From: Exilibacterium tricleocarpae
GTDB taxonomy: Bacteria > Pseudomonadota > Gammaproteobacteria > Pseudomonadales > Cellvibrionaceae
DNA: 64,000 nucleotides
Direction of reading: 5' to 3'
Assembly (NCBI RefSeq): GCF_007004655.1
Contig: NZ_ML660087.1
Location: 258,987 to 322,986, forward strand
Position numbers and translations under genes: made by a program. The notes below the pieces were generated by a model, which worked only from the letters and a program-made list of their open reading frames with translations, made no database searches and was not told where the DNA came from. This document shows positions 36,881 to 46,290 of this stretch, in pieces (within the stretch, counting starts at the first letter, position 1; the number at the start of each line of letters is the position of its first letter).

Positions 36881-38386
36881 TCAACTGCGCTTTCTCAATT
36901 CGCGCCGCAACAGTTTACCGGTGGCATTGCGTGGCAGGGTGTCGATAAACTCTACGGTGCGCGGTACTTTGAACCCGGCCAAGTGATTGCCGCAGTAGTC
37001 GGTGATCTCCTGTTCTTTATGTGATGCAGCCGTAGGGTGTCGTACGACAAAGGCCTTGATTGCCTCGCCCCACTTGGCGTCGCTCACTCCCACCACGGCT
37101 GCTTCCTTCACCCATTCGATGGATTCAATCGTCGCCTCGATCTGCCTGGGGTAAATATTGATGCCGCCGGAGATGATCATGTCTTTCTTGCGGTCGATGA
37201 TATAGATATAGCCCTCGTCATCCCGCACGGCGACATCGCCCACGGTAATCCAGCCGTGCGCATCGAGAGTGTCCTGCGTTTCTCCGGGGCGCTGCCAATA
37301 GCCACTGAAACCGGTGAGGTTGCGTGAAAACAGTTCGCCGGGTTCACCGGCTTTTACGGGCTCGCCGGCGTCGTTGCGCAGTTCCACTTCTGTGCCCTGA
37401 AAAGGCAGACCCACACAGTTGATTTTTGCCAGTTGTTTGTCGGGGCGCAGGTTGGTGACGATACCGCCCTCGGTGGAGCCATAAGTTTCATGCAGCAGCC
37501 CGTCACCGAAGTAGGCAATAATCTTCTCCTTCAGCGACTGGGGCAAGGCTGAGGCGTTGGAAATAATAGCTGTGAGCGCATGTCCGCGAAGACGTCCGAG
37601 GGTTGCCTGCGGCAGTGAAAAGATTGCTTCGAAGTGAGTCGGCACCAGGAAAATCCCGTCGTGGACCCGGCGTTTGAGAACCTCCAGCACCTGCTGTGCA
37701 TCGAAGCGCTGCATGATCTCGACACTACCGCCGAAAAACAGCGGTGCAAAGGCGAAGGCGAAACCGGCTCCGTGGCACAAGGGGGCGATCGCCAGAAAGT
37801 GGCAGGTGCTGTTAAAGCAGCCGTATTCCACCGCCATGGCAAAAAAGGTGAGGGCCCGGGCGCGGTGCGGGAGCATGACTCCCTTCGGTGTGCCGGTGGT
37901 GCCGGATGTGTAGGGGATTGAGAAGGTGTCGAGTTCATCGCGCGCGAGCTGTGCCGGCTCACTAGCCTGTCGATTGATCGTCGCCTGGTAATCGGCGTCG
38001 ATCACTACTACCTCCCGTAGAGAAGGGCAGGCTTCCCGATCCAACAGTGTTGTGCAATCCGGATGTATAAACAAAACCCGGGCCTGGCAGTCATTGAGTA
38101 TCTGGCTTATTTCCCGGCGATTGAGCCGATAGTTGACGGTCGCCACCGCGATACCGGCGTCGCCGAGGCCGGCGACAATCTCGATGTATTCCAGGCAGTT
38201 GGGCGCTAAAATTGCGGCCCGGTTGCCCGGCTTTATTGCCATGTCGCGCACCAGGTGCACGACCCGGTTCACCCGGTTGATCAGTTGCCGGTAGCTGAGC
38301 CGGCGCTCGGAGTCTGTCAGTGCTATCTTATCCGGTGTTCGCATGGCGGCAGTGCGCAGACCACTGGTGAGGGTCAACGGCATCAT
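36881..38386 (-). CDS. Acyl-CoA synthetase (AMP-forming)
   Basis: A 501-residue ANL-superfamily ligase. Visible motifs: PYTSGTTGTPKGVMLPHRA (P-loop-like), HETYGSTEGG, GWITVGDVAVRDDEGYIYIIDRKKDMIISGGINIYPRQIE (hinge), and the catalytic Lys in PRNATGKLLRREL. It activates a carboxylic acid to its CoA ester via an acyl-adenylate. GGGAGA lies 7 bases before the first of two ATGs. Context (TonB, MFS, amidohydrolase, oxidase) points to catabolism of an aromatic or terpenoid acid. Confidence 0.9.
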   Translation of the reverse strand: MMPLTLTSGLRTAAMRTPDKIALTDSERRLSYRQLINRVNRVVHLVRDMAIKPGNRAAILAPNCLEYIEIVAGLGDAGIAVATVNYRLNRREISQILNDCQARVLFIHPDCTTLLDREACPSLREVVVIDADYQATINRQASEPAQLARDELDTFSIPYTSGTTGTPKGVMLPHRARALTFFAMAVEYGCFNSTCHFLAIAPLCHGAGFAFAFAPLFFGGSVEIMQRFDAQQVLEVLKRRVHDGIFLVPTHFEAIFSLPQATLGRLRGHALTAIISNASALPQSLKEKIIAYFGDGLLHETYGSTEGGIVTNLRPDKQLAKINCVGLPFQGTEVELRNDAGEPVKAGEPGELFSRNLTGFSGYWQRPGETQDTLDAHGWITVGDVAVRDDEGYIYIIDRKKDMIISGGINIYPRQIEATIESIEWVKEAAVVGVSDAKWGEAIKAFVVRHPTAASHKEQEITDYCGNHLAGFKVPRTVEFIDTLPRNATGKLLRRELRKRS

Positions 38387-38438
38387 GTCAAAGTCTCCCT
38401 TTCATCGATCAAATTCACTAGCTGCTCGACGTAGCCAT

Positions 38439-38459
38439 GGTTAAAGGTTAAAGGTTAAA
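38439..38459. repeat. Heptanucleotide tandem repeat at the amidohydrolase stop
   Basis: GGTTAAA is repeated three times, spanning the stop codon region of the minus-strand amidohydrolase gene. The same kind of 7-bp repeat is found after the TonB receptor gene at 63509. Confidence 0.7.
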
Positions 38460-39299
38460 AACCTGTTGTGCGTTAACGCGCATTACCCGCTCGTAGGCCT
38501 CGGGTTTGAGGCGGTGCGCGCGCATCTCCTGCACCGCTCGCTGTGGATGAATCACCGGCCAGTCGGTGCCGAACAGGACTTTGGACTGACCGTAGCTGTT
38601 CATATAGTGAACCAGGTTTGGCGGCAGGTGTTTGGGCGCGTAGGCATCGATACCGACATAGACGTTTTTATGCTTCCAGGCCATGGCGATCATTTCATCT
38701 GTCCAGGGCACACCGATATGAATGCCGATTAACTTCAGCGTCGGGAAGTCAATCGCAACCTGGTCCAGCAATATGGGCCTGGCGACAGACGGTAGCCGGA
38801 CGTCCCGCTGGTAAATCAGGTTTTGACCGACCTGCATCATCAGGGGAATATCCAGTTCGCAACAGCGGGCGTAGTAGGGGTAGTAGAGCGCCTGGTCGGG
38901 CGCCAGTTTAAACCAGTGGGGATACAGGTGAGCGCCGACAAACCCCAGTTCCCGAACGGCGTGGTCCAGCTCCCTGAGGCCGTCGATGCCGCGATAGGGG
39001 TCGATGCCCGCGAGGCCGGAAAAACGGTCGGGGTGTTGCCGGCACCACTGTGCAACCTGCTGATAAGGAATTTCGAACGAGCCCCGCATCGCGCGATCGC
39101 CGGCCCTGACGGCGATCAACAGCGACCGTTCAATACCTGCCGCGTCCATGATATGCAGGTATTGCTCCATGGTAACGCCCTTGCGCATGGCCGGTGGCAT
39201 ACGCACCTGTTCCATAAATTCTCCGTCAAAGCCGGTCTGGCCGTTTTGCACCTCCTGAGGTGAAAACAGATTGACCACAATGTCGATGGCGTTATTCAT
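38448..39299 (-). CDS. Amidohydrolase-2-type protein lacking the N-terminal HxH
   Basis: A 283-residue TIM-barrel protein of the amidohydrolase-2 (ACMSD-like) family. The C-terminal metal Asp (FGTDWPVIHPQ) and a His (LIGIHIGVPW) are present, as is GAHLYPHWFKL. The N-terminal motif, normally Asp-x-His-x-His, reads AIDIVVNLFS, so two metal ligands are missing. It may use a different metal site or be a decarboxylase/hydratase variant. Its ATG overlaps the stop of the MFS gene (4 bp). Confidence 0.8.
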   Translation of the reverse strand: MNNAIDIVVNLFSPQEVQNGQTGFDGEFMEQVRMPPAMRKGVTMEQYLHIMDAAGIERSLLIAVRAGDRAMRGSFEIPYQQVAQWCRQHPDRFSGLAGIDPYRGIDGLRELDHAVRELGFVGAHLYPHWFKLAPDQALYYPYYARCCELDIPLMMQVGQNLIYQRDVRLPSVARPILLDQVAIDFPTLKLIGIHIGVPWTDEMIAMAWKHKNVYVGIDAYAPKHLPPNLVHYMNSYGQSKVLFGTDWPVIHPQRAVQEMRAHRLKPEAYERVMRVNAQQVFNL

Positions 39300-40660
39300 A
39301 AAAGGGCTCCTTTAGGCATTTCTCGCTGCCGTGCTGCGAGGCTGGCGCGGAAGGGTGTCTTGCAGGCAAACAAAAAGTAAATGCCGAGCGGCGCGCTGAT
39401 TAAACAGGTTATGGCCATGGAATAGGGCAGTGCGGACTCATCGCCGAATACACCGTCGGTGAGCAGGGCGACGAGTGTGGCGCCCATGCCGATACCGATA
39501 AAATTCAGGCAAAATAGATACAGCGCCGAGGCCTGGGCCCGCAACTGCGGCGGCGCCGCCATTTGCATTGCCGCAGCGGCGGCGGCGTAGGGAAAGGCGG
39601 ACCAGAAGAAAAACAGCGCCAGCAATATTGCCTTGAGCCCTGGGGTCGCCACCAGCGGCATGGCGATCCCGACCGGCAACAGCCAGCATCCCGCCAGCAG
39701 ACCCGTGCGGATGGGGGCATCGGGCACCTGCCTGCGTGTCAGCCGGTCAGTGTGCCAGCCACCGGCAACAATGCCGAGGCTGCCGAAAACCATTATCGCA
39801 ATGCCGATCTGCAGCCCCGCTTCGGCGGTGGTGTAGCCCATCTGGCGTATCAGCAGGCTTGGTGCCCAGGCGAGAAAGGCGTTGAAGAGGAGGCCCAGGG
39901 CCGCAAAACCCATAAAATGATTCAGGAAGGTACCGCGTTCGCGTTTGACCAACGAAAACACGGCGGCCAGGGGGAGTCCGGCAGCTGGACCACCGCCCAG
40001 TCGTTTCGGTTCGCGCAACGTCATGACCAGGACGGCAACCAGCAATCCGGGCGCACCCACCACGATAAATACCAGTTGCCAGGGTTTTAGACTGCCGACC
40101 AAAGGCAGTTGCACGGTGTCTGCCGTAAAGGCGATACCGATCAGGTAACCGCCAATCAAAAAAGCCAGGCCGGCGCCGATATAGACGCCCATGCTGTAGA
40201 TGCCCAGTGCCCGTCCCAGCATCTGCCTTGGAAACAGATCGCAGATCATTGAGTATGCTGCCGGTGACAGGGCTGCCTCGCCCACCCCGACTCCCACTCG
40301 CGCGAGAAACAAATGCCAGAAGCGTCCAGCCAGTCCGCACAGGCAGGTGGCCAGAGACCAGGCGGCCACACCGATGGCGATAATCCGTTTTCTGGAGTAG
40401 TTGTCGGCCAGTCGGGCAATGGGTATGCCGAGCAGCGTGTAAAAGATCGCGAAAGCAAACCCGTGCAGCAGGCTGACTTCAGTATCGCTCAAATTCAGGT
40501 CGGCTTTGAGCGGCTCGACCAACAGCGACACTATGGTGCGATCGATAAAGGAAAAAGTATAGGCGATAAACAGGACGCTTAAGGCATACCAGGATGCGGG
40601 GGAAGCCGTTTGGGTGCCGGCATCCTCAGATGCTGTCGTCTCAGTGTTGGAATACTTCAA
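39296..40660 (-). CDS. MFS transporter
   Basis: A 454-residue, twelve-helix major facilitator. The loop 2-3 motif is visible as GIPIARLADNYSRKRIIAIG, and FLARVGVGVGEAALSPAAYSMICDLFPR is typical of the spinster-like/organic-acid MFS group. The start is TTG at 40660 with GAGGG upstream; no ATG gives a full first helix. It would import the operon's substrate across the inner membrane after TonB-dependent outer-membrane uptake. Confidence 0.85.
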   Translation of the reverse strand: MKYSNTETTASEDAGTQTASPASWYALSVLFIAYTFSFIDRTIVSLLVEPLKADLNLSDTEVSLLHGFAFAIFYTLLGIPIARLADNYSRKRIIAIGVAAWSLATCLCGLAGRFWHLFLARVGVGVGEAALSPAAYSMICDLFPRQMLGRALGIYSMGVYIGAGLAFLIGGYLIGIAFTADTVQLPLVGSLKPWQLVFIVVGAPGLLVAVLVMTLREPKRLGGGPAAGLPLAAVFSLVKRERGTFLNHFMGFAALGLLFNAFLAWAPSLLIRQMGYTTAEAGLQIGIAIMVFGSLGIVAGGWHTDRLTRRQVPDAPIRTGLLAGCWLLPVGIAMPLVATPGLKAILLALFFFWSAFPYAAAAAAMQMAAPPQLRAQASALYLFCLNFIGIGMGATLVALLTDGVFGDESALPYSMAITCLISAPLGIYFLFACKTPFRASLAARQREMPKGALL

Positions 40661-40671
40661 GTCGGACCCTC

Positions 40672-40703
40672 AAAAAAAAGCCGACCGGCGTGTGCGGATC
40701 GGC
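40672..40703 (-). terminator. Rho-independent terminator after the TonB receptor gene
   Basis: On the minus strand GCCGATCCG - loop - CCGGTCGGC is followed by eight T. It lies 10 bases after the TonB-receptor stop and just before the MFS start, so it would make the receptor mRNA more abundant than the downstream genes (partial read-through). Confidence 0.75.
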
Positions 40704-40713
40704 CCAAGCCGGG

Positions 40714-42876
40714 CTAGAGTCGGGCACTCAGAGCCAATTCGTAAAAACGCGGTGCGCCGGGGTAAACCATGACAAAACCTGACGCCGGAAAACTCAGGAT
40801 ACTGTCGAAGTACTCCTTGTCAAAGCAGTTGCGGCAGTTAACTGATACGGTGTATTTGCCGCCGCCGAAGCGGTAGCCGAGCGAGGCGTTGATCAGGGCA
40901 AAACCGCCGGTTTCGGCGAAGGGTCCGTTTTGCGGGTTGGTGTAGTAGTCGTCTGTATAGAAGGCATCGGCATTGATCAACAGGTCGCCACCGCGCAGTG
41001 GGTAGTCGACGGAAAAGCCCACTTTAGCTTGTAGTGCCGGGGCACGTTGTAACTCTTCGCCCAGTTGTGCGTCCACGGCGGGAGTCAGGTCCTCGTACTG
41101 TGTTTCCAGAATGCCCAGGTTGGCAAAAACGTCCAGCCAGGCGGTGGCGCGATAGGTCAGTTCGCTCTCCAGGCCGATAATTTCGGCATCGGCGGTGGCA
41201 ACCAGAAACGTGTTGTCCGCGCCGGGAACCGAATTGAACAGGTCGGAGTAATCGGTCATGAAGGCGGCCAGATTCCATACCATTTTGCCGCCGAACAGGG
41301 TCGCCTTGGTGCCGGCCTCGAGGGAATCGACAATCTCCGCCGGGAAGTTCAGAAATTGGGCGGCATTATTGACCCGCGCCTGCCAGCCACCGCTGCGAAA
41401 ACCGCGGGTGTAGGACACGTAGGCATTGAGGTTATCGTTGAAGACATAGTCCAGTCCCAGCTTCGGCGTAAATTCATCGAAATCGGGGTTGAGATCGACG
41501 CCCTGTTCCTCCAGTGTGGCGTCGTTGAAGCCCTGGGCCCCGTTGATGATCTGGTTGGTTTCAATCGATTTCTCATCAACGGTGTAGCGCCCGCCGATGA
41601 TTGCTGTCAGATTGCCGGTAAGCCCGTAATCCACCTGTGCGTAAAGCGCGTAGCTCTCGGTGGTAACGTCGTAGAAACGGTCGGATATCAGTACCGGCTG
41701 TCGCGGTCCGTCGCGCGGCGGTGCGAAGTCGTCCTGTAAAAATACATCGCTCTGCTCGTAAAAAAAGTAGGTGCCCGCCGTTATATTGGTGCGCTCGTTG
41801 ACTTGTCCGGAGAACTTGAACTCCTGGGAATATTGGGTGGACTCCGTATCCGTGCTCAACTGAAAAATAGGCACCGGCTGATCAGATATATCGAGATTGT
41901 ATTTCTGGCTGGTTTTCCGCGAGCCCGTTATCGCTGCGAAGTTCCAGGTGTTGTTAATGCTCCAGTCGAAGCTGATACTGGCGCCGTAGGTTTCGGCCGT
42001 ATTGTCGATATCTTCGCCGCTGAGTACTCTGAACAGATCGTCGGTCGACGGGCGGCTGACGTTGCCGATATCCGATCCGTACAGGCCGTTTTGCCTGTCG
42101 CGGCTCCAGTCTGCACTAAAGGTAATATCTGCGGCATCGGAAAAGACATAGCGCAGGGCACCGCGGGCACCCTGATAGTCCAGGTCGTTGACTTCTTTAT
42201 TGAGCGTGACGTTTTTGGTATAGCCGTCTCCCTGCTCGGTCAGGACTGCGCCCCTGAAGAACAGACGATCCTCGAGCAATGCCGTGTTGCCGGCTACTTT
42301 GATGCGGTAGCGATCGAAGTTTCGGTAGGCGGCGTCGAGGTTTAACTCAGTCTCCGCCGACGGCTGCTTGTTGATAATTTTGACGGCGCCGCCGGTGGCG
42401 TTGCGCCCGTAAAGCGTGCCTTGGGGGCCGCGCAGAACTTCGATGCGCTCTATATCGAACAGATTGAAATTATTGACACCCTGACGTGCCACGTAAACGT
42501 CATCGACATAGACCGCGACAGTGGTGTCCACCGTCGCCAGCGACTCGGTGGTACCCACGCCACGCAAAAAGAAAGTGGTTGCTGTCTGCTGGCCGACGTT
42601 ACTGTTGCCGGTCAGGTTGGGGACATTGAAGACAACCTGCTTGGCGTCGACAATCTGGCGGCGCTCGATGTTGTCTGCCGATAACGCGGTAACGGCGATA
42701 GGCACACTTTGCAGGCTCTGTTCGCGCCTCTGTGCAGTGACGGTGATTTCTTCGAGTACCGCACTGCGCTCGGCGTTCGCTGCAATGGCGGCTGGCAGGT
42801 TTGCGCCATTGGTGACGGCCACTATTGCGATGGTGAGTTTGAGTCCCGCTTTTTTATTGTTCCCCCGGCTACCCAT
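40714..42876 (-). CDS. TonB-dependent receptor
   Basis: A 720-residue outer-membrane receptor. A signal peptide is followed by a TonB-box-like EEITVTAQRREQSLQSVPIAVTAL, a plug domain (RIEVLRGPQGTLYGRNATGGAVKIIN) and a beta-barrel ending in Leu-Ser-Ala-Arg-Leu. The ATG at 42876 has AGAGGG 7 bases upstream and is better than the GTG seven codons earlier. Divergent from the IclR regulator. It would take up the substrate of the catabolic operon using the proton-motive force. Confidence 0.9.
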   Translation of the reverse strand: MGSRGNNKKAGLKLTIAIVAVTNGANLPAAIAANAERSAVLEEITVTAQRREQSLQSVPIAVTALSADNIERRQIVDAKQVVFNVPNLTGNSNVGQQTATTFFLRGVGTTESLATVDTTVAVYVDDVYVARQGVNNFNLFDIERIEVLRGPQGTLYGRNATGGAVKIINKQPSAETELNLDAAYRNFDRYRIKVAGNTALLEDRLFFRGAVLTEQGDGYTKNVTLNKEVNDLDYQGARGALRYVFSDAADITFSADWSRDRQNGLYGSDIGNVSRPSTDDLFRVLSGEDIDNTAETYGASISFDWSINNTWNFAAITGSRKTSQKYNLDISDQPVPIFQLSTDTESTQYSQEFKFSGQVNERTNITAGTYFFYEQSDVFLQDDFAPPRDGPRQPVLISDRFYDVTTESYALYAQVDYGLTGNLTAIIGGRYTVDEKSIETNQIINGAQGFNDATLEEQGVDLNPDFDEFTPKLGLDYVFNDNLNAYVSYTRGFRSGGWQARVNNAAQFLNFPAEIVDSLEAGTKATLFGGKMVWNLAAFMTDYSDLFNSVPGADNTFLVATADAEIIGLESELTYRATAWLDVFANLGILETQYEDLTPAVDAQLGEELQRAPALQAKVGFSVDYPLRGGDLLINADAFYTDDYYTNPQNGPFAETGGFALINASLGYRFGGGKYTVSVNCRNCFDKEYFDSILSFPASGFVMVYPGAPRFYELALSARL

Positions 42877-43004
42877 GGCACTACCCTCTCGCTGCACATT
42901 TTTTTCATTTGTCTCACTTCTTTAACGATAGTGATCGACACTTGCAAAAGTCAACAAAATGCCAGATATTGGTAAGGTCTAACCATATAATTGAAAATCA
43001 TGCG

Positions 43005-43742
43005 ATGAAAGATGATGCGAATATCTCTATAAAAAGGCTTTTTCAGATCCTTGAGTTATTTCAACGGGAGCGCCGCCCGCTCACCGCTTCGACGATTCAG
43101 CAATTGGTGGACTGTCCCAGATCCAGTTTAAATCTACTGCTCAAGAGCCTGATCAATCTCGATTACCTGACGTTACACCGCAAGAGCAACGCTTATTTTC
43201 CCAGTGTGCGCCTGGAAGAACTGACCGCTTGGATTTTGCCTTCGATCCTGCAGGATCACTGCATTGGCGAGTCTCTGGAGCGACTAAAAAACCGGACCGG
43301 TGAGACAGTGGTATTAAGTATGCGTTCCGATATGGAAATGGAGGTGATCAGGGTGGCGACCAGTACGCAGGCGATCGCCCTGCGCATGGCCTGTGGTTCG
43401 CGCATTCCGATCTGGTCCACTGCAGTGGGGTGCGCGATGCTGGCCTCGCTGGCCGGCGGTGAATTGAAACGTTTATACTTTCGCGCCCGGCAATCGCCCA
43501 AGCGCAGCCTGAATGAGATACGCGCAGAGACCAAGCTGATTCAGGAGCGCGGCTTCGCCGTGTCCTATGGTGCTGTGCTGGAAGGGGTTGGCGCACTTGC
43601 GGCGGCTCTGCCTGTTACGTTTTCGGGGCGCGAGCTGGTGATCAGTGTCGGCGGTCCTTCGGAGCGTATCGCTAAAAAAGAACAGCAGTTGGGCGCTATC
43701 CTGTGCGCTCATGTGACGGAGATTGCCACGCGTATCAACTGA
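43005..43742 (+). CDS. IclR-family transcriptional regulator
   Basis: A 245-residue regulator: N-terminal winged helix (about 7-65; ISIKRLFQILELFQRE...SSLNLLLKSLINLDYL) and a C-terminal IclR effector domain (about 75-245; VIRVATSTQAIALRMACGSRIPIWSTAVGCAMLA, ERGFAVSYGAVLEGVGALAAAL). The frame is open to 42909, but that would add 32 residues unlike the family; ATG 43005 begins the usual IclR start. Divergent arrangement suggests it controls the TonB/MFS/ligase operon. Confidence 0.85.
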   Translation: MKDDANISIKRLFQILELFQRERRPLTASTIQQLVDCPRSSLNLLLKSLINLDYLTLHRKSNAYFPSVRLEELTAWILPSILQDHCIGESLERLKNRTGETVVLSMRSDMEMEVIRVATSTQAIALRMACGSRIPIWSTAVGCAMLASLAGGELKRLYFRARQSPKRSLNEIRAETKLIQERGFAVSYGAVLEGVGALAAALPVTFSGRELVISVGGPSERIAKKEQQLGAILCAHVTEIATRIN

Positions 43743-43781
43743 TATGGCAGACTCCTGCGGCGAGGATGCGCCTGATCCACC

Positions 43782-44855
43782 TCAGCGGCGGCGGTCGAAG
43801 TGATTCACCGAATAAACAGATTGCGGGTCCACTGCCTGGCGCAGGGCAAACACATTGCCGTCAGGGTCCTGCGCATAAACCTGCCAGAAATCGTCCAGGT
43901 AAACCGGCTCGCCGGTGAAAGCCACGCCCAGTTTTTTTAAGCGCCGGTATTCTTCCTGGATATTTCCCACTTCAATAGAGAAAGAATAACCCAGGTCGGT
44001 GATGTCTCTTCGGCCTTTAAGTGCCGGCGTAGCGGGTTTTTTGTACTGCCAGAACTCCATCACTTTGGATGTGTCATTCATGCGAAACCAACCTCCCCGC
44101 AACGCCACCTGGTCGATCGCGGTAATTTGATCCAGCTTGGGGTTGGCATCGTAGTCGCCGGCGCGATAGGGCGCAAAGCCGAGCACTTTTTGGTAAAAGG
44201 CCATCAGCCTTTCAATATCGTGGGTGGCCAGTCCAACCTGGGACATCCACATGGGATGATTTTGCACTACCCAGGTGGAATCGTAGCCCGATTGCGCCAG
44301 TGCCTTTTCTTCCAACTGCTCAACTTCGATCATATTTCCTTCGGGATCGTAAGCGTAGGCGTAAGTGACGCCGTAGCCACCGATATCAACGGGCCGATCG
44401 CCGCGGCTCAACAAGCGGGCGCCCGCTTTGACGAACTTCTCGTAGCCGGATTCCGCTGCCGGCGACTGAAAGCAGGTGTGGGTCATACCGGGGCCCTGCA
44501 CCGGCATGGTCGACAGGGTCGTCCCGGCGTTGTGTTTGAACGCCGTTAACTCAAGCAACATATTCGGCGCTTTCAATACCGCTATCTCGTAGGCGATATT
44601 GTCCCTGCCGTAGAGCTTATCCGCCGCCCGGTTGCCGCTGATGCGTTCCCGTTTAACCAACTCGAATCCGGTGGCCTGCTGATAAAATGCCAGTGTCTTG
44701 TCCAGGTCCCGCACCGACAGGCCGATATGATTGATTCCAAGGACGCTGGTGGAAGCATCTCTGATGCTCGCCTTGGGATCGACCTCCAGGGCATCCGCAC
44801 CCAGGGTCACCAGGGCGGACAGCCCCAGTGTTCTCAATAGCCTGTTCAGTGGCAT
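43782..44855 (-). CDS. Two-domain VOC (glyoxalase/dioxygenase) protein, exported
   Basis: A 357-residue protein from ATG 44855, which has AAGGAG 7 bases upstream; an ATG/GTG 27 codons earlier is open but lacks a ribosome binding site. A signal-like segment (about 1-21) precedes two VOC modules: about 40-165 (GINHIGLSVRDLDKTLAFYQQATGFEL) and about 195-330 (QVGLATHDIERLMAFYQKVLGF). Possible metal ligands include the first His and the Glu of NMIEVEQLEE. Such proteins cleave C-C bonds of catechol-like rings or isomerise. It is convergent with the IclR gene; probably acts on the same substrate. Confidence 0.75.
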   Translation of the reverse strand: MPLNRLLRTLGLSALVTLGADALEVDPKASIRDASTSVLGINHIGLSVRDLDKTLAFYQQATGFELVKRERISGNRAADKLYGRDNIAYEIAVLKAPNMLLELTAFKHNAGTTLSTMPVQGPGMTHTCFQSPAAESGYEKFVKAGARLLSRGDRPVDIGGYGVTYAYAYDPEGNMIEVEQLEEKALAQSGYDSTWVVQNHPMWMSQVGLATHDIERLMAFYQKVLGFAPYRAGDYDANPKLDQITAIDQVALRGGWFRMNDTSKVMEFWQYKKPATPALKGRRDITDLGYSFSIEVGNIQEEYRRLKKLGVAFTGEPVYLDDFWQVYAQDPDGNVFALRQAVDPQSVYSVNHFDRRR

Positions 44856-45091
44856 GGCAGGCTCCTTGGGCGAGGTGGGATTGGGTTTAATGAAGCTGGG
44901 CTCAATAAATTCACGGCTGGACTTTTTACCTTTCAAACTGCTCTCTATCGAGCGCTAACCGGGTCAGGTGAGGTGTGTTACGGGTGAGAATACTAACATT
45001 ATTGACGAATTGTTCAATAGAGGCTGTTGGTTGTCCTCGATAATCCCGGCGCAGGGCGCCTGGGGTGGCCCGTTACAAGGCAAGTGCCGGC

Positions 45092-45739
45092 CTAGTCGGA
45101 GACCGCCGGTTTGAGCCCGCAGCCTTTCAGGATAATGTTGCTCAGCGTGCGGCTGATATGTTCGATATCCTCTGCCTCGTACTCGGCCTGATTCAACAGC
45201 GTCAAGACCTGGGCATCGAAGTCGGCGTAGTGCTGGGTGGAAGACCAGATCAGGAAGATCAGGTGGGTGGGGTCGACGCGGTTCATTTTACCTTGCGCCA
45301 TCCAACTGTCGATCACGCGGGTGCGTTCGCGCAGCCACTGGCGCAGATCGCTACGAATATAGTCTTTCAGGCGCGGTGCGCCTTGAATGATTTCCATGGC
45401 GAAGATTTTGGAGGCGCGCGGATGGGTATAGGAGAGCTCGACTTTTTTGCGGATAAGGGCTTCCAGCACCAGAGCCGGGTCATCGTCCTCGCTCATCTCA
45501 TCGAGCAGGGAATTCCACAGATCGATAATGTTTTCCAATACCGCGTTATAAAGTGTGAGCTTGTTTTGGAAGTAATAGTGAATATTGGCTTTAGGCAGCC
45601 CGGCGCGGTCGGCAATGGCCTGGATGCTGGCTCCTTTAAAACCGTGCAGCACGAATTCGTGTTCAGCGGCGGCGAGAATCTGCTCGACATTGCGCTCGCG
45701 AATTTTCCCGGTCCGGTATTTTTTGCTGGGTTCTGTCAC
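45092..45739 (-). CDS. TetR-family regulator of the RutR/YcdC type
   Basis: A 215-residue regulator with an N-terminal HTH (about 20-70; GASIQAIADRAGLPKANIHYYFQNKLTLYNAVL) and a C-terminal domain that matches the RutR group (HPRASKIFAMEIIQGAPRLKDYI, IDSWMAQGKMNRVDPTHLIFLIWSSTQHYADF). RutR senses uracil or related bases and controls pyrimidine and purine use. It sits next to the purine permease and xdh genes, so control of that locus is likely. GTG start. Inference: the ligand is a nucleobase. Confidence 0.85.
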   Translation of the reverse strand: MTEPSKKYRTGKIRERNVEQILAAAEHEFVLHGFKGASIQAIADRAGLPKANIHYYFQNKLTLYNAVLENIIDLWNSLLDEMSEDDDPALVLEALIRKKVELSYTHPRASKIFAMEIIQGAPRLKDYIRSDLRQWLRERTRVIDSWMAQGKMNRVDPTHLIFLIWSSTQHYADFDAQVLTLLNQAEYEAEDIEHISRTLSNIILKGCGLKPAVSD

Positions 45740-46290
45740 TGCTGGAGTTCGCTCATGGGTGCAGAAATCTCGTGCTTTTGCCTCCGGTATTGAAATGTAC
45801 GCTGTCGCGCCGTATTTGGCCAGTGAAAACTAAACGCTTGCGGTGAGTGCCTGCTTTAGCGGGCTGAGATATCAGTGGCAGTCGATTCGGTCCGCCTCAA
45901 TGTGTCTGTCCTTTTTACTTGTTCATAAACATCTGGTTTGTCCATAAACATCGATAAACCCGCGTTGGGAATGGCTCTCGCTTCAGGCGCCTGGTGCTTA
46001 AGCGAAGATGTACTAATTGACCGGCCTGCCTCTGGCTGGGGCTTTCAGAAACACGTCGTGAACCCATCCCTGGGGACTCGCCTAAAGCGCCTACTCTTGG
46101 TCACGACAGCATCCCTGCTGTCGAGAGTTTCTGAAAGCCCCAGCCAGAGGCAGGCCTACCCGCAGTATTCTTAATCAAGACCGATAGGACCAGGGTTGAG
46201 ATCGAGAAATTGGCCCAAATCTTCTTAAGCACCAGGAGTAGGCGCCTGAAGCGAGCGTCATTACCCGCGTTGGTATTTTTTCGCCAGGAT
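45740..46290. other. Intergenic region with element F and flanking direct repeats
   Basis: 550 bases between two minus-strand genes. About 295 bases are the complete element copy F. The TetR promoter must lie in 45740-45957. No gene is visible. Confidence 0.7.
45958..46273. repeat. Palindromic element, copy F, flanked by an 11-bp direct repeat
   Basis: The most complete copy. ACCCGCGTTGG occurs at 45958-45968 and again at 46263-46273, like a target duplication. Inside are outer arms CTCGCTTCAGGCGCC (45977-45991) / 46241-46255 and CTGGTGCTTAAG (45991-46002) / 46224-46235. The main stem is a perfect 30-bp pair, 46023-46052 (starting GGCCTGCCTCTGG) and 46127-46156, around a 74-base loop containing CGACAGCA-TCCC-TGCTGTCG. 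No open frame of a transposase is inside. Confidence 0.85.

Noticed and set aside
42909-43004. A longer N-terminus for the IclR regulator
   Set aside because: These 32 codons overlap the divergent promoter region and do not resemble IclR N-termini; ATG 43005 begins the conserved wing-helix start.
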